Below the pieces are notes generated by a model. It did no database searches. It saw only the letters and a list, made by a program, of their open reading frames with translations, and had not been told where the DNA came from. Shown here in pieces: positions 33,601 through 39,700 of a stretch of DNA of 64,000 nt. Every line of letters starts with the position of its first letter. The stretch's first letter is position 1. Both the position numbers and the translations under genes were made by a program. The stretch is from JAEUHM01 sp964538625 (lineage in GTDB: Bacteria; Verrucomicrobiota; Verrucomicrobiia; Verrucomicrobiales; Verrucomicrobiaceae): positions 1-64,000 of the forward strand of contig CAZIGH010000004.1 of NCBI GenBank assembly GCA_964538625.1, given 5' to 3'.

Positions 33601-36549
33601 AGTCGCGACGGTGTCGGGTGTGCCAAAGCTGAAGTCCTCGGGCTCGCCAGGCGCAAAGAGAAGAGGTGCAGGAGGTTCGGTAACGGATGCGATGTTAAGG
33701 AAGCCGGCGGAACCTGTGGCGGCGTTATCCGCCGTAAACGTATTGGCGCCAGTAGTCGCGGGATTGCGAGTGGCGAGGTAGGCGATGGCCGTGGCGGCGT
33801 TGTTGGTGGTGCCGCCGATGTTCTCCAGGCGGTAGGTGGTGCCGAAACGCTGCCTGATGCGCACGTCGTAGAGACCCGTGTCGTCTGGGGTCTCGGCATT
33901 GTTGCCTGCGAGATCCAGATTGATGAATCCACTGTCCGGAACTCCGGTACCAGCGGCGGTTGACGTCGCTCCTGCATCGACACGAATGGCTTCGGCGGCA
34001 CCATTGCCCGGGATGAGAGGTCCGTCGTTGGTGGTCACCGTGTTGTTAGTGATCGTGGCGTTGATGCCTGCATTGCCATCACGGGTGAGGACTTGCAGAC
34101 CGAAGTTCTCGCCGCCAGTGACGGTGTTGCTGTCGAACTTGAAGGTGATGGTGTTGCCGCCAGTGTTGTCGGTGCCGTTGGCGATGATGCGTACGGCTGG
34201 ACCGGTGGCAGAGCCGTTCATGTTCACTGAGTTGTTGAGGATGTTCCCCGTGATGGCTCCACGCTCCGCCACTACAGCATCTCCGCCCATGTTGATGTTG
34301 ATCTGCGAAGAAGCGCCGCCGGCGTTGAAGAGCGTGGGGAAGTTCGGTACGGTGAAGCTGGCGTGCAAGATGTCGAAGTTCGTGGCACCGCTGTCATTGC
34401 CGACGATGTGCACGCCGATGGTGTTGTCTGTGAAGGTGCCGCCGCTGCCGGGAGAGCCAGGAGTACCGAGATCAAAGTTTACGGTACCGGTGCTCTGGTT
34501 GATGACATGGATGCCGTTCGCGCGGTTGCGCAGGAAGGAGCTGCCCTGGACGCTGATGTTCATGTTGGACGATCCCTCAGCATAGAAGGCAAGACCTTCG
34601 TTGCCCGGCGAGACGGTGCTGGTGTCCCGCACGGTCGATCCGGTCATGGTGAAGTTCATCGTGCCGGTGTGATTGCTGACGACGAAGTTGTCCTCATGAC
34701 CGTTGGCGATGACACAGTTGGAGATGGTCACGGTGCCCGAGAGACCACTCAAGCTTGAGTTGAGCTGATCCCCGAAGGCGATCGACCCCTCATTAGAAGC
34801 AGCGTCATTGCCGTTGGTGCCAGAGGTGGCGTTCACGGTGCAGTTGGCCATGGCAAAGCCGCTGACGTTGAAGCCGCGTATGGCGAAGTTTTGAAAGTTC
34901 TGCAGCAACATGCGATTCAGCGAGACATTGCTGGTGTTGCTCAGGTAGATCCCGATGCCATCCGTGTTGCTTCCGTTGGAACCCGTCTTGCCGGAGATCG
35001 TGCCACCACTGTTTGCACTGCCGTCGCCAGTCACCGTGAGGCCACCGGCGGTGCCCGTGCTGACGAGCGTGATGCCATTGTTGGCTCCTGCCCCGGAGGA
35101 GATGCTTCGAAAGGTCAATCCGGATGCGCCTATGTTGGTGTTGCTGACATTGAGAGCCTGACCGCTGGTGGTGGTGATGACGTTGGCCTCGTTAGCCTCA
35201 TCCGTGCTGCCGTCACCATCATTGTCGATGGCATCACTGCCACCGTTGGTGATGTTGAGAGTCCCGCCGCTGATGGCTGTCAGGGCCGTGTTGGAGCTGG
35301 TGTTAAGCACCAGACAGCGCAGGTTCAAAGTGGCTCCTGTGTTGCTGGAAAGTAAGACGCCACTGCCATTGTCTGTCACCTTGCCGATAATGGACAGCGT
35401 ACCGCCGGTGCGGTCACTGATGTTGAGAGATCTGCCCACAGTGGCCGAGATCTGAGCGGTCACGTTCACATTTCCGCTGGCCGCTCCGGTCAGGGAGAGA
35501 CAGCCTAGGCTCGTGCCGGTGGATGTCAGTTGGGTGTCGGCGGCTGCGCCTGGAGCTGCATTACCGATCTGAAGTGTAGTGATGGCATTACCGATAACCG
35601 CATACCCACCTCCGACGTTCGCGATGGTGCAGCCGACGATGGTATTACCATTAGACAGCGTTACGGTGTTGCCGCCGGACAAGCGGGCAATGATGGGTTT
35701 GGTTCCGTTGATGGCTGGCCTAGCGTGAGTGGTGTCTGCGCTAGGTGTGCCACCAAGCACCACGGCATCAAACGATGTGCCCACGACCCCTTGGCCGATC
35801 AGCATCTCGTTTGTGTCCAGTGTGATGCTAGTGCCATTGTAGGTGCCGGATGCCACAAAAATCCTGTGGCCCGCAGCAGACGCAGTGGCGGCTCTGTTTA
35901 CGGTAGCATAGGGTGAGCTGAGCGTGCCTTTGCCGGTGGTGTCACTGCCTGTTGCGACATTGACATACCATACGACAGGACCGGTGACGGTGATGGAGAC
36001 CACGCCGCTGTCAGTCATGCCCGCACTGTTGGTGATGGTATAGCTAAAGGTGTCTATGCCCGTAAAGCCAGGGGCTGGTTCGTAGCTGAACTTGCCCATG
36101 TCCGCACCACTGGTCACCATGGCGACGGTTCCATTGCCGGAACTCGTCACATCGAATGCCGTGATGGTGATGGTGGCCGGGTTGTCTGCGTTGATGCCCA
36201 CGTAGTCATTCGCCGTCACGCTGAACTCGGAAGTGTTGTTGGTGTTGATGCTAGTGTTAGCAAAAACGGTCCCGACGGTGTAGGCATCGTTGTAGGCGAT
36301 CGGGGAAACCTGAAGCGAACCCGGTACCATGGATGCATTGGTGATATCCGGGTCGGTGATGGACAGGTTCGTCGCTGCATTGGACCCGGTGTTGGTGATC
36401 GTGTTCGTGTAGTTCACCGTTCCGCCTGCGGGCACCTTGGTGGCGGCAGGTGTGCCGTCATCTTTGGTAGCGGTAACAGTGGTGGTTTGTGCAGACACGA
36501 ACTGACAGGTCAGCAGCCAAGCTGACAGGAGGCGGAAAAATCGCTTCAT
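24688..36549 (-). CDS. Giant secreted surface protein: three beta-helix regions, Calx-beta/Ig-like repeats, embedded metzincin-like motif
   Basis: 3,953 aa from ATG 36549, where the signal peptide FFRLLSAWLLTCQFVSA starts; the in-frame extension to 36624 overlaps the upstream gene. Approximate layout: 23-190 DUF11/cadherin-like; 194-940 right-handed beta-helix (WYVNVATGSDTTGKGTLSSP); 1040-1160 a matrixin-like segment with HEMGHALGLCDH at 1120-1131 and LMHG as a possible Met-turn; 1165-1570 Ig-like; 1572-1695 Calx-beta-like; 1695-2060 second beta-helix (GTGSLRQAVLNAN) ending in a choice-of-anchor-Q-like FDQRG...DIGAFE stretch; 2060-2175 Calx-beta; 2280-2645 four Ig-like repeats (SYTWTVDT); 2735-3224 a second copy of the Calx-beta/beta-helix block; 3224-3440 cadherin-like; then a C-terminal region without a recognised sorting signal. 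Likely an adhesin or extracellular structural protein. It begins 35 bp after the tail-collar gene and lacks a Shine-Dalgarno (CCCCCTCCC before ATG). Confidence 0.9.
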   Translation of the reverse strand: MKRFFRLLSAWLLTCQFVSAQTTTVTATKDDGTPAATKVPAGGTVNYTNTITNTGSNAATNLSITDPDITNASMVPGSLQVSPIAYNDAYTVGTVFANTSINTNNTSEFSVTANDYVGINADNPATITITAFDVTSSGNGTVAMVTSGADMGKFSYEPAPGFTGIDTFSYTITNSAGMTDSGVVSITVTGPVVWYVNVATGSDTTGKGTLSSPYATVNRAATASAAGHRIFVASGTYNGTSITLDTNEMLIGQGVVGTSFDAVVLGGTPSADTTHARPAINGTKPIIARLSGGNTVTLSNGNTIVGCTIANVGGGYAVIGNAITTLQIGNAAPGAAADTQLTSTGTSLGCLSLTGAASGNVNVTAQISATVGRSLNISDRTGGTLSIIGKVTDNGSGVLLSSNTGATLNLRCLVLNTSSNTALTAISGGTLNITNGGSDAIDNDGDGSTDEANEANVITTTSGQALNVSNTNIGASGLTFRSISSGAGANNGITLVSTGTAGGLTVTGDGSANSGGTISGKTGSNGSNTDGIGIYLSNTSNVSLNRMLLQNFQNFAIRGFNVSGFAMANCTVNATSGTNGNDAASNEGSIAFGDQLNSSLSGLSGTVTISNCVIANGHEDNFVVSNHTGTMNFTMTGSTVRDTSTVSPGNEGLAFYAEGSSNMNISVQGSSFLRNRANGIHVINQSTGTVNFDLGTPGSPGSGGTFTDNTIGVHIVGNDSGATNFDILHASFTVPNFPTLFNAGGASSQININMGGDAVVAERGAITGNILNNSVNMNGSATGPAVRIIANGTDNTGGNTITFKFDSNTVTGGENFGLQVLTRDGNAGINATITNNTVTTNDGPLIPGNGAAEAIRVDAGATSTAAGTGVPDSGFINLDLAGNNAETPDDTGLYDVRIRQRFGTTYRLENIGGTTNNAATAIAYLATRNPATTGANTFTADNAATGSAGFLNIASVTEPPAPLLFAPGEPEDFSFGTPDTVATAIAWTETARHHSPVVNPKTESSSPQATDNNEPVAGGAVSILTQGQLDPIVTAARERWAATGLTDEQLRILDHVSFEVVDLPGWYLGENSGDIVRLDVTAGGNGWFIDTTPLEDEEFNGGVANSSAKDRIDLLTTIMHEMGHALGLCDHYNKHQRGGLMHGFLTKGERRLPAKGQAAGAKPHLHASPHHLGSPITIANLPPGKSLTIKYSVTVNNDPLTWVGTTLHSQATVSTTNGVGTAGYFPSVVTNDPETPAANDATITLLDRPDATIVSLNRSSGNPTKNPTVTWQIVFSSPVKGITASNFALVNGGLTTPTITGVTESGTETPPGSGAYTTWNITASTGSGDGTLSVNFINDTNVSHDVTTPLPFAGQMFTIDKTPPSTISFTRLTPASPDTNADLLVFRVTFSENVTGVDATDFTVTGTTATVTNVATFTADSVFDLSVSGGDLASFNGTVGLNLNSAAPAGFITDLVLNNLPKTEPATDQTYSMDNTAPTVAMSSSTGNPTTNAPIPVTVEFSESVSGFAVGDIVVANATVQNFAGSGSVYTFDLVPSGPGVTATADIPADVAADAAGNGNSAATQFSRTIVDQVSIAATTATAVEGGATGLYTFTRILSTGALTVNFELDLSSSAVAATDFTLTGTGVSFDNGTGLGSIVIPNGSTSATITLTALVESPNPAEAAETARLNVTSGTGYVAAAAPNENATVTITENSFLVTTTNDSGTGSLRQAVLNANTIAGTDTITFSDGTGGTVNFTDTTADTITLTSGQLSLSSNAIIQGTGARKLAVSGNNASRVFLVNAGATVRMSGLTVTGGTVGTGTAGGGILNNGTLVVLDSAITGNANTGTGPGGGLSSGNIFAAGAVTTVVNSTFSGNSASSGGGVYTAVSNNLTLINCTFSGNTTLSSGGAVLNNGTTSLYNTTISGNTANHRGGGIAADTNTLTLANCIVAGNTASTAQPDVFRGSGGTLTSNGGNLIGNGQDTLNAVTWAGSDLTGTNASPLNPQLAPLADNGGPTQTRALLPSSPAINAGNNALLPADTLDLDGDTNTTEAIPFDQRGTGFARAIGTVDIGAFELQKSVSIAALDSNKAEGTGAGTTAFTFTVSRTGDTTGDATVDYAVTGAAVNAADFGGTLPSGQVTITNGNASTTLTINVTQDTLAELDENFTVTLSNPSSGYLLTTATATGTIINDDLLTVAINQAAAQADPANTSPVNFTVIFSEPVTGFDSAADVTLSGTALPTASVITGGPSTYNVAVSGMSTHGTVMASIPAAAALSAGSAANQASTSTDNTVTYDATAPDSTITGNPTNPSSSSSATFTFTGSDVGTGIARFETRIDGGSFATATSPQTFTGLAQGSHTFQVRAVDAAGNVDPTPASYTWVVDTIAPDTTIISNPPSLSSSSSATFSFIGDDGDGSGVASFQVSLDSGPFTSSTSPRTYTGLADGDHTFRVRAIDAAGNADATPASYTWTIDTTPPPAPVVVTPANASVTNNPLPVVSGTAEPGSTVTIFIDGSMAGNTQADGAGNWSFTPTIPLADGSRTFRARATDAASNTSPDSSTNTITVDTVEPDTTITGNPVSPSNSASATFTFTGNGTGSAVASYQASLDGAAFTTATSPQTYTGLSDGPHTFRVRAIDAAGNVDSTPASYTWTVDTVPPTVELTTPAASPAPNALFTVTAQFSEDVLNFIATDITVVNAVLSNFTAVDGDTYTFDLTPNGPGLVVTADIAASVASDAAGNGNTAATQLSRTIIDAVSITATTATAVEGGATGTYTFSRTNTTAALVVDFQLDASTIASADDYSLSGASVSFDPVTGAGSVTIPAGQTSVALTLTAIPEADIGGGQAAEPSETIRLNVLPRGTDYTAGTPNNATVTIAQNGFVVVNTNDAGDGSLRQAILNANAIAGANTITFAGAVFTDATADEITLSGGQLTLSSDITLQGLGARVLTLRNTATNSRVLNITTGTVLIRGVTITGGSLTSFYSHGGGILSQGNLTLIEVAVRGNGANGPGSEGGGIHVSAGNLTIANSTINGNSATFSGGGLKMFSSGTGTFVNSTFSGNSSQRGAGIYVEQGTVTISHSTITKNVNTDIFAGLLITVSGNVVLRNTLIAANEAPSDSRDVWRAGGTLTSEGGNVFGNGVSLVRGTFTAYAPSDLTGTLANPLNPLLGPLADNGGPTDTHALLNGSPAINNGLVANLPADSLDLDGDLDLTEAIPFDQRGDPNLRVRGPKPDSGAYETFAFEPTISAASTSEDEVTASGLVISANTADGGLTTHFQITSILNGALFRADGVTEIHNGDFITLAEGTAGLKFLPHADANDFNTPAGFGFTVQAAMSSAAADLRGATVTTVIPVASIADLPGVTNATTIVDVQTTTGLVLTKNVVDDADVTVFLITNIQNGTLYQNNGSTLINNGDSITIAQGTLGLKFTPAPGYTGTASFDVQAALDSSGTGASGVVTANIQVQHPVPVIAVQGPLVLNLRSGLFEHVVRVSNPHSIPMNGFRLAVTNLPPDVLMWNRTHPFLPVIEDTTVLPAGGFRDVLVSYYISTRRIGGWVPIYEVENLSAEPDPLPGDLSGTWHGFIGRSAISYVGPHPQVGSILNLSVSKSGSVTGVIIEGIARRSFTARLSSLPGNLASPQLIVSLMRGSRQLKLTFNAANNSFLAQLSTASADAASPAKTATAAAIGYGWRKVWNVRSKPATAFKGRHNLYAENTSSSGPQGYGTLTANVTSLAGNVAVSGRLPDGSAITGSTFVGPQGQMRVYKSLYGNKGSAQGVLQITAAIGAPQTNFVFGLMDWFKPKQPSTSRDTVYKEGFGTLQMLCEGAYYERPAPGQLIGGVTPVAAGSFNTGLDFFLGGLDEEGAEFGQSTRLYNPTSTSRINRLQVIGSVTNSVTITSFDSSTGIFTGSYKLPLPGTSPVVKRTVPFRGLIVPACGCALGYGYFLLPQIPVAPQTLSTVPKLSGAVEFFDDSPP

Positions 36550-36584
36550 GGGAGGGGGATGATGAAAATGGGGACCAGACAGCC

Positions 36585-37112
36585 TTAGCTGCGTGGCGGA
36601 AAGACGCCTTGTAGGGCAATGCAAAAGTAAAAAGTAAGGTAAGGCATCATGTTGTTATGCGACTGGTCCCCGCCCGCAGGCACCAGCGCCTGTCCACTCA
36701 TGCCGGTCAAGTTCTGAGTGGTGTTCGACTGATAGGCCACTGCGTTTTGCGAGCGAGCCAGTGAACGATTGGAAGAGGGGATCTGGGTATCACCAAAGTC
36801 GCTGTTCGCGCGCAAGGTGTGGCTGTGACTTGGAATCTCGGATTCGAGCAAAGTGACGGTATCCGACCCGCCGGTCTCGCCCAGGTCATGCAGAGACAAA
36901 CCTGGCCCCTGTCCAGGTTGCATGGGTGCGCGACCCTGAAGATCAGGTAGAGCGAAGTTCGATTTGCCATTGCCACCGTATGTGGTGCCCAGGAGAGAAA
37001 ACAACGCGGTGTTTTGGGACAGCGGAAGGAGTTGCCCATCACACCATGCCCAGCCTCTGGGAGCGAAGTTGAAGGGGAATATGCGGATTTCCGCGACAAA
37101 CGGGTCAGCCAT
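36585..37112 (-). CDS. Phage tail-collar domain protein (Mdp-like), copy 1
   Basis: 175 aa. The N-terminus (EIRIFPFNFAPRGWAWCDGQ, LLPLSQNTALFSLLGTTYGG) and ALPDLQGRAPM form the tail-collar domain (residues about 1-70); the C-terminal QSHNNMMPYLTFYFCIALQG is the conserved end of stand-alone tail-collar proteins, also called microcystin-dependent proteins in cyanobacteria. The middle (75-150) varies among the three copies. No signal peptide. Third gene of a tandem triplet, 6 bp after the previous stop and 35 bp before the giant gene. No other tail or capsid genes are nearby, so prophage origin is unlikely; the function is unknown. Confidence 0.88.
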   Translation of the reverse strand: MADPFVAEIRIFPFNFAPRGWAWCDGQLLPLSQNTALFSLLGTTYGGNGKSNFALPDLQGRAPMQPGQGPGLSLHDLGETGGSDTVTLLESEIPSHSHTLRANSDFGDTQIPSSNRSLARSQNAVAYQSNTTQNLTGMSGQALVPAGGDQSHNNMMPYLTFYFCIALQGVFPPRS

Positions 37113-37118
37113 AATGAA

Positions 37119-37622
37119 TCAGGTAGGTGAGGGGAAGATGCCGAACGTAGAAATGATGAAGTTTACGCACAGGTAGGGCTGGAAGTTGGTGTGTGGCTGG
37201 CTGCCACCCACGGGATTGATCGCACTCAATCCGAGGCTCACGTTCGGTGTGTCCTCAATGTAAAGATCGGCCGCAGTGGATTGGGCGATCACCGCATTTG
37301 CAGGAGAAGTCTGGTTGGCCACCGAAGTCGAAGCTAAAAAGGGGTGCCCGTGGCTGGGAATCTGGCTTACCGTCAGCGTAATCTCCTCGGCTCCACCAGT
37401 TTCTGCGAGGATAAAGCTATTGCCTTGATGAATGGGTATGCGACCCCGCAGATCGGGAAGAGCGAAGGTGCTTTGCCCATCGCCCCCATAAGTGGTTCCG
37501 ATGAGATTGAACAGGGTCTCGTTCTCCGAGATGGGCACCAACTGGCCCTCACATAACATCCAGCCTGCGGGAGCGAAGTTCCCCGCGAACATGCGTATTT
37601 CACCGACATAAGGTTGAGCCAT
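37119..37622 (-). CDS. Phage tail-collar domain protein (Mdp-like), copy 2
   Basis: 167 aa. Same plan: EIRMFAGNFAPAGWMLCEGQ, LFNLIGTTYGGDGQSTF, ALPDLRGRIPIHQG, a variable middle, and a QPHTNFQPYLCVNFIISTFG end. This copy is the most diverged at the C-terminus (VNFIISTFG in place of SFCIALQG). Gaps of 9 bp upstream and 6 bp downstream make co-transcription of the triplet nearly certain. Confidence 0.88.
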   Translation of the reverse strand: MAQPYVGEIRMFAGNFAPAGWMLCEGQLVPISENETLFNLIGTTYGGDGQSTFALPDLRGRIPIHQGNSFILAETGGAEEITLTVSQIPSHGHPFLASTSVANQTSPANAVIAQSTAADLYIEDTPNVSLGLSAINPVGGSQPHTNFQPYLCVNFIISTFGIFPSPT

Positions 37623-37631
37623 GGCGTGCGA

Positions 37632-38132
37632 TCAGGTGGGGGATGGGAAAATGCCCTGTAAGGCAATGCAAAAAGAAAGCGTCAAGAACGGCTGCATATT
37701 GAGGTGAGCCTGGCTACCGCCAGTGTTGGTCACAGTGCCCGAAGGCAGCGCGACAAAATTGCCCGGCGGGCCATAAAGCTGTGCAGGCGAATCAGCCAGC
37801 ACGCTGCCCGAAGGCAGCGGGGTGTTGCCGTTTGAGGTAGAAGCGTTCACCACATGAGTGTGTGTCGGCAGTTCCGCGATGCTCAACGTGTGCGCCTGCT
37901 CACCCCCGCGTTCACCAAGCGTGTGTCCGCTGCCGACATGGATGGGAGTGCGGCCACGGAGATCAGGCAAGGCGAAGTTCACCCGTCCATCGCCACCAAA
38001 GGTCGTGCCAAGCAACGAGAACAATGCTTGGTTCTGGTTGATCGGCAGGAGTTGTCCATTACACAGTGCCCAGCCCTTAGGCGGGAAGTTGAACGACATC
38101 AGACGTATCTCGGAAAGAAACGGTTCAGCCAT
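37632..38132 (-). CDS. Phage tail-collar domain protein (Mdp-like), copy 3, first gene of the unit
   Basis: 166 aa. EIRLMSFNFPPKGWALCNGQ, LFSLLGTTFGGDGRVNF, ALPDLRGRTPIHVGSG and the C-terminal QAHLNMQPFLTLSFCIALQG. It is the first gene of the unit that continues through the other two copies into the giant surface protein. The bases before its ATG are almost pure C with no Shine-Dalgarno. It is divergent from a DUF6916-like gene, as seen in other tail-collar/DUF6916 neighbourhoods known to me. Confidence 0.88.
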   Translation of the reverse strand: MAEPFLSEIRLMSFNFPPKGWALCNGQLLPINQNQALFSLLGTTFGGDGRVNFALPDLRGRTPIHVGSGHTLGERGGEQAHTLSIAELPTHTHVVNASTSNGNTPLPSGSVLADSPAQLYGPPGNFVALPSGTVTNTGGSQAHLNMQPFLTLSFCIALQGIFPSPT

Positions 38133-38209
38133 GGGGGGGGGAGGGGATAGGGGGGGAATGAAATGTCGTTAAGGGTCGGATATCATCGACACTCAGGAAC
38201 AGTGCCAAA

Positions 38210-38228
38210 GTGAGCGAGATTCGCTCAC
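38210..38228. promoter_or_regulatory. Perfect 8-bp inverted repeat in the divergent junction
   Basis: GTGAGCGA-GAT-TCGCTCAC lies between the divergently transcribed tail-collar (starts 38132) and DUF6916-like (starts 38345) genes. It could be a regulator-binding site or an RNA hairpin. The surrounding 38133-38344 holds no ORF; a G-run adjoins the tail-collar start. Confidence 0.35.
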
Positions 38229-38344
38229 CGTCCACCGACGGTTTGTGAAAAGTTAGTTTTCTCCCCCCAGCGGGGCGACATTCCGTTCGCGCAGAATGCG
38301 AAGAGGTGGTTTAATGTCGGTGGTGGCCATCACCGTTCTCTCCA

Positions 38345-38860
38345 GTGAAAACTCCGTCTGACTCTCCTTCCCCGCAGTCGGTCCGCCGACGCTCCATCCT
38401 TGGATATACTGGCATTGGAGCCGCAAGCGCCGTCATGACTGCCATCGGCTGGCGGATGGCGAAGGAACGTGGTTTTGACCTCACCCCTTGGTCATCAGAG
38501 AAGGTTCGTGCGCCTGCGTCTGATGGCGCTTCCTCAGCCAAAGAAGTGCCGCCAACTCTGCCAGACAGAGAGGCGCTCATTCCACATTTGCGAAGTGAGT
38601 TTCAGATTCGCGAGGAGTCTGGTGTTTCACGTGTTGCGATTCTGGCGGACGTCAGTCCCGTGCAAGTGATGAGGGGCCATCTCGGAACCTTCGCCTCATA
38701 CAGTGTTCTGTTTGAAGGCCCGCCCGGCCTTCTCAAAGATTCTGCCAACTGTCTGCTCGAACATCCTCAACTCGGCCGGATGGAGTTCTTCCTCACCGCC
38801 GTCGGCAAGCCGGGAGCGAAGTCGTTCCTCGAAGCAGTGTTCAGCCAGCGCATCACCTGA
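38345..38860 (+). CDS. DUF6916-like protein with twin-arginine-type N-terminus
   Basis: 171 aa from GTG 38345. The N-terminus has VRRRSILGYTGIGAASAVM, resembling a twin-arginine signal or membrane anchor. Residues about 80-171 (FQIREESG, VLFEGPPGLLKDSANCLLEH, PQLGRMEFFLTAVG, FLEAVFS) share with the protein at 39350-39649 the pattern LEHP.LG..E.F...(I/V)G....FEA(V/I)F, which I assign to DUF6916. The function is unknown. It is followed 11 bp later by a GNAT gene on the same strand. Confidence 0.65.
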   Translation: MKTPSDSPSPQSVRRRSILGYTGIGAASAVMTAIGWRMAKERGFDLTPWSSEKVRAPASDGASSAKEVPPTLPDREALIPHLRSEFQIREESGVSRVAILADVSPVQVMRGHLGTFASYSVLFEGPPGLLKDSANCLLEHPQLGRMEFFLTAVGKPGAKSFLEAVFSQRIT

Positions 38861-38871
38861 GCACCCCAAGC

Positions 38872-39357
38872 ATGGCAGCTGCGAAGGTGAGCTTGCGCGA
38901 TGCGGTTCCAGGCGATCGTGACTTTCTGCTGCGGGTTTACAGTTCCACGCGGGCTGAAGAACTGGCCACTACCGGATGGACCGACGAGCAGAAGGCCACC
39001 TTCTGCCTGATGCAGTTCGAAGCACAGGATTCTCACTATAGGGCGCACTATCCGGGGGCCACGTATCAAGTCATCGAATCGGGAAACTCACCCGCAGGCC
39101 GCCTTTACGTGGATCGCTGGACAAAGGAGATCCGCATCATGGACATCGCGCTTCTGCCGGAGTTTCGCGGGCGAGGCATTGGTGCCCACGTTTTGGAAAG
39201 TCTGATGAACGAGGCCACAAGCTCGAAGCGCACGCTGTCCATCCATGTGGAGCGCTACAATCCCGCACTGCGCCTCTACGACAGGCTCGGCTTCCGGCTG
39301 GTCGAGGACAAGGGCGTGTACCTGCTGCTGGAGTTTCGCCCGGAGAACCTCAAGTAA
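38872..39357 (+). CDS. GNAT family N-acetyltransferase
   Basis: 161 aa. Motif A is clear (IMDIALLPEFRGRGIGAHVL, with RGRGIG as the acetyl-CoA pyrophosphate loop near residue 103), and motif B (NPALRLYDRLGF) follows. The N-terminal DAVPGDRDFLLRVY is usual. The acceptor is unknown; its place between two DUF6916-like genes and next to tail-collar genes suggests it modifies one of these proteins, which is inference. Its last 8 bp overlap the convergent gene at 39350. Confidence 0.88.
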   Translation: MAAAKVSLRDAVPGDRDFLLRVYSSTRAEELATTGWTDEQKATFCLMQFEAQDSHYRAHYPGATYQVIESGNSPAGRLYVDRWTKEIRIMDIALLPEFRGRGIGAHVLESLMNEATSSKRTLSIHVERYNPALRLYDRLGFRLVEDKGVYLLLEFRPENLK

Positions 39358-39649
39358 AAATCGCCTCAAACGAACTGTTGCCCGCGCTGAGTCCGATTTG
39401 CGTGATGAACACTTCGAGCGTTCCGAGCGTGGGATGTTCCAGCGCAACGATGCCCTGCGGAAGCCGGACTCCGGCAGGTCCGTGAAACTCCAGCGAGAAG
39501 GGATCACGCGAAGCATCCGTCCGCCGATGCCCCAGCAGCTTCACTTCGCGCAGTGTGAGCACCAGATCCATCTCGCCGGCCTTCAGCGGAAACGGCTGTC
39601 CGACGTGCGCGCTGAAGTCGGTTGATTGAAGGGAGTCGAGTGAAGTCAT
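39350..39649 (-). CDS. Small DUF6916-like protein
   Basis: 99 aa from ATG 39649 (a GTG at 39673 would add eight residues). DFSAHVGQPFPL, LTLREVKLLG, DPFSLEFHGPAGVRLPQGIV, ALEHPTLGTLEVFI and SFEAIF give a beta-rich domain that matches the C-terminal half of the protein at 38345-38860, but without a signal sequence. Convergent with the GNAT gene, overlapping by 8 bp. The function is unknown. Confidence 0.65.
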   Translation of the reverse strand: MTSLDSLQSTDFSAHVGQPFPLKAGEMDLVLTLREVKLLGHRRTDASRDPFSLEFHGPAGVRLPQGIVALEHPTLGTLEVFITQIGLSAGNSSFEAIFT

Positions 39650-39700
39650 GGCAGGTTTGTTGACACAGCCCACCGTCTGCTGCCAGCCAAATCCATAGCC

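Noticed and set aside
36585..38132. Prophage remnant (tail-collar genes)
   Set aside because: No capsid, terminase, baseplate, integrase or lysis genes nearby; stand-alone tail-collar proteins of this size are common chromosomal genes.
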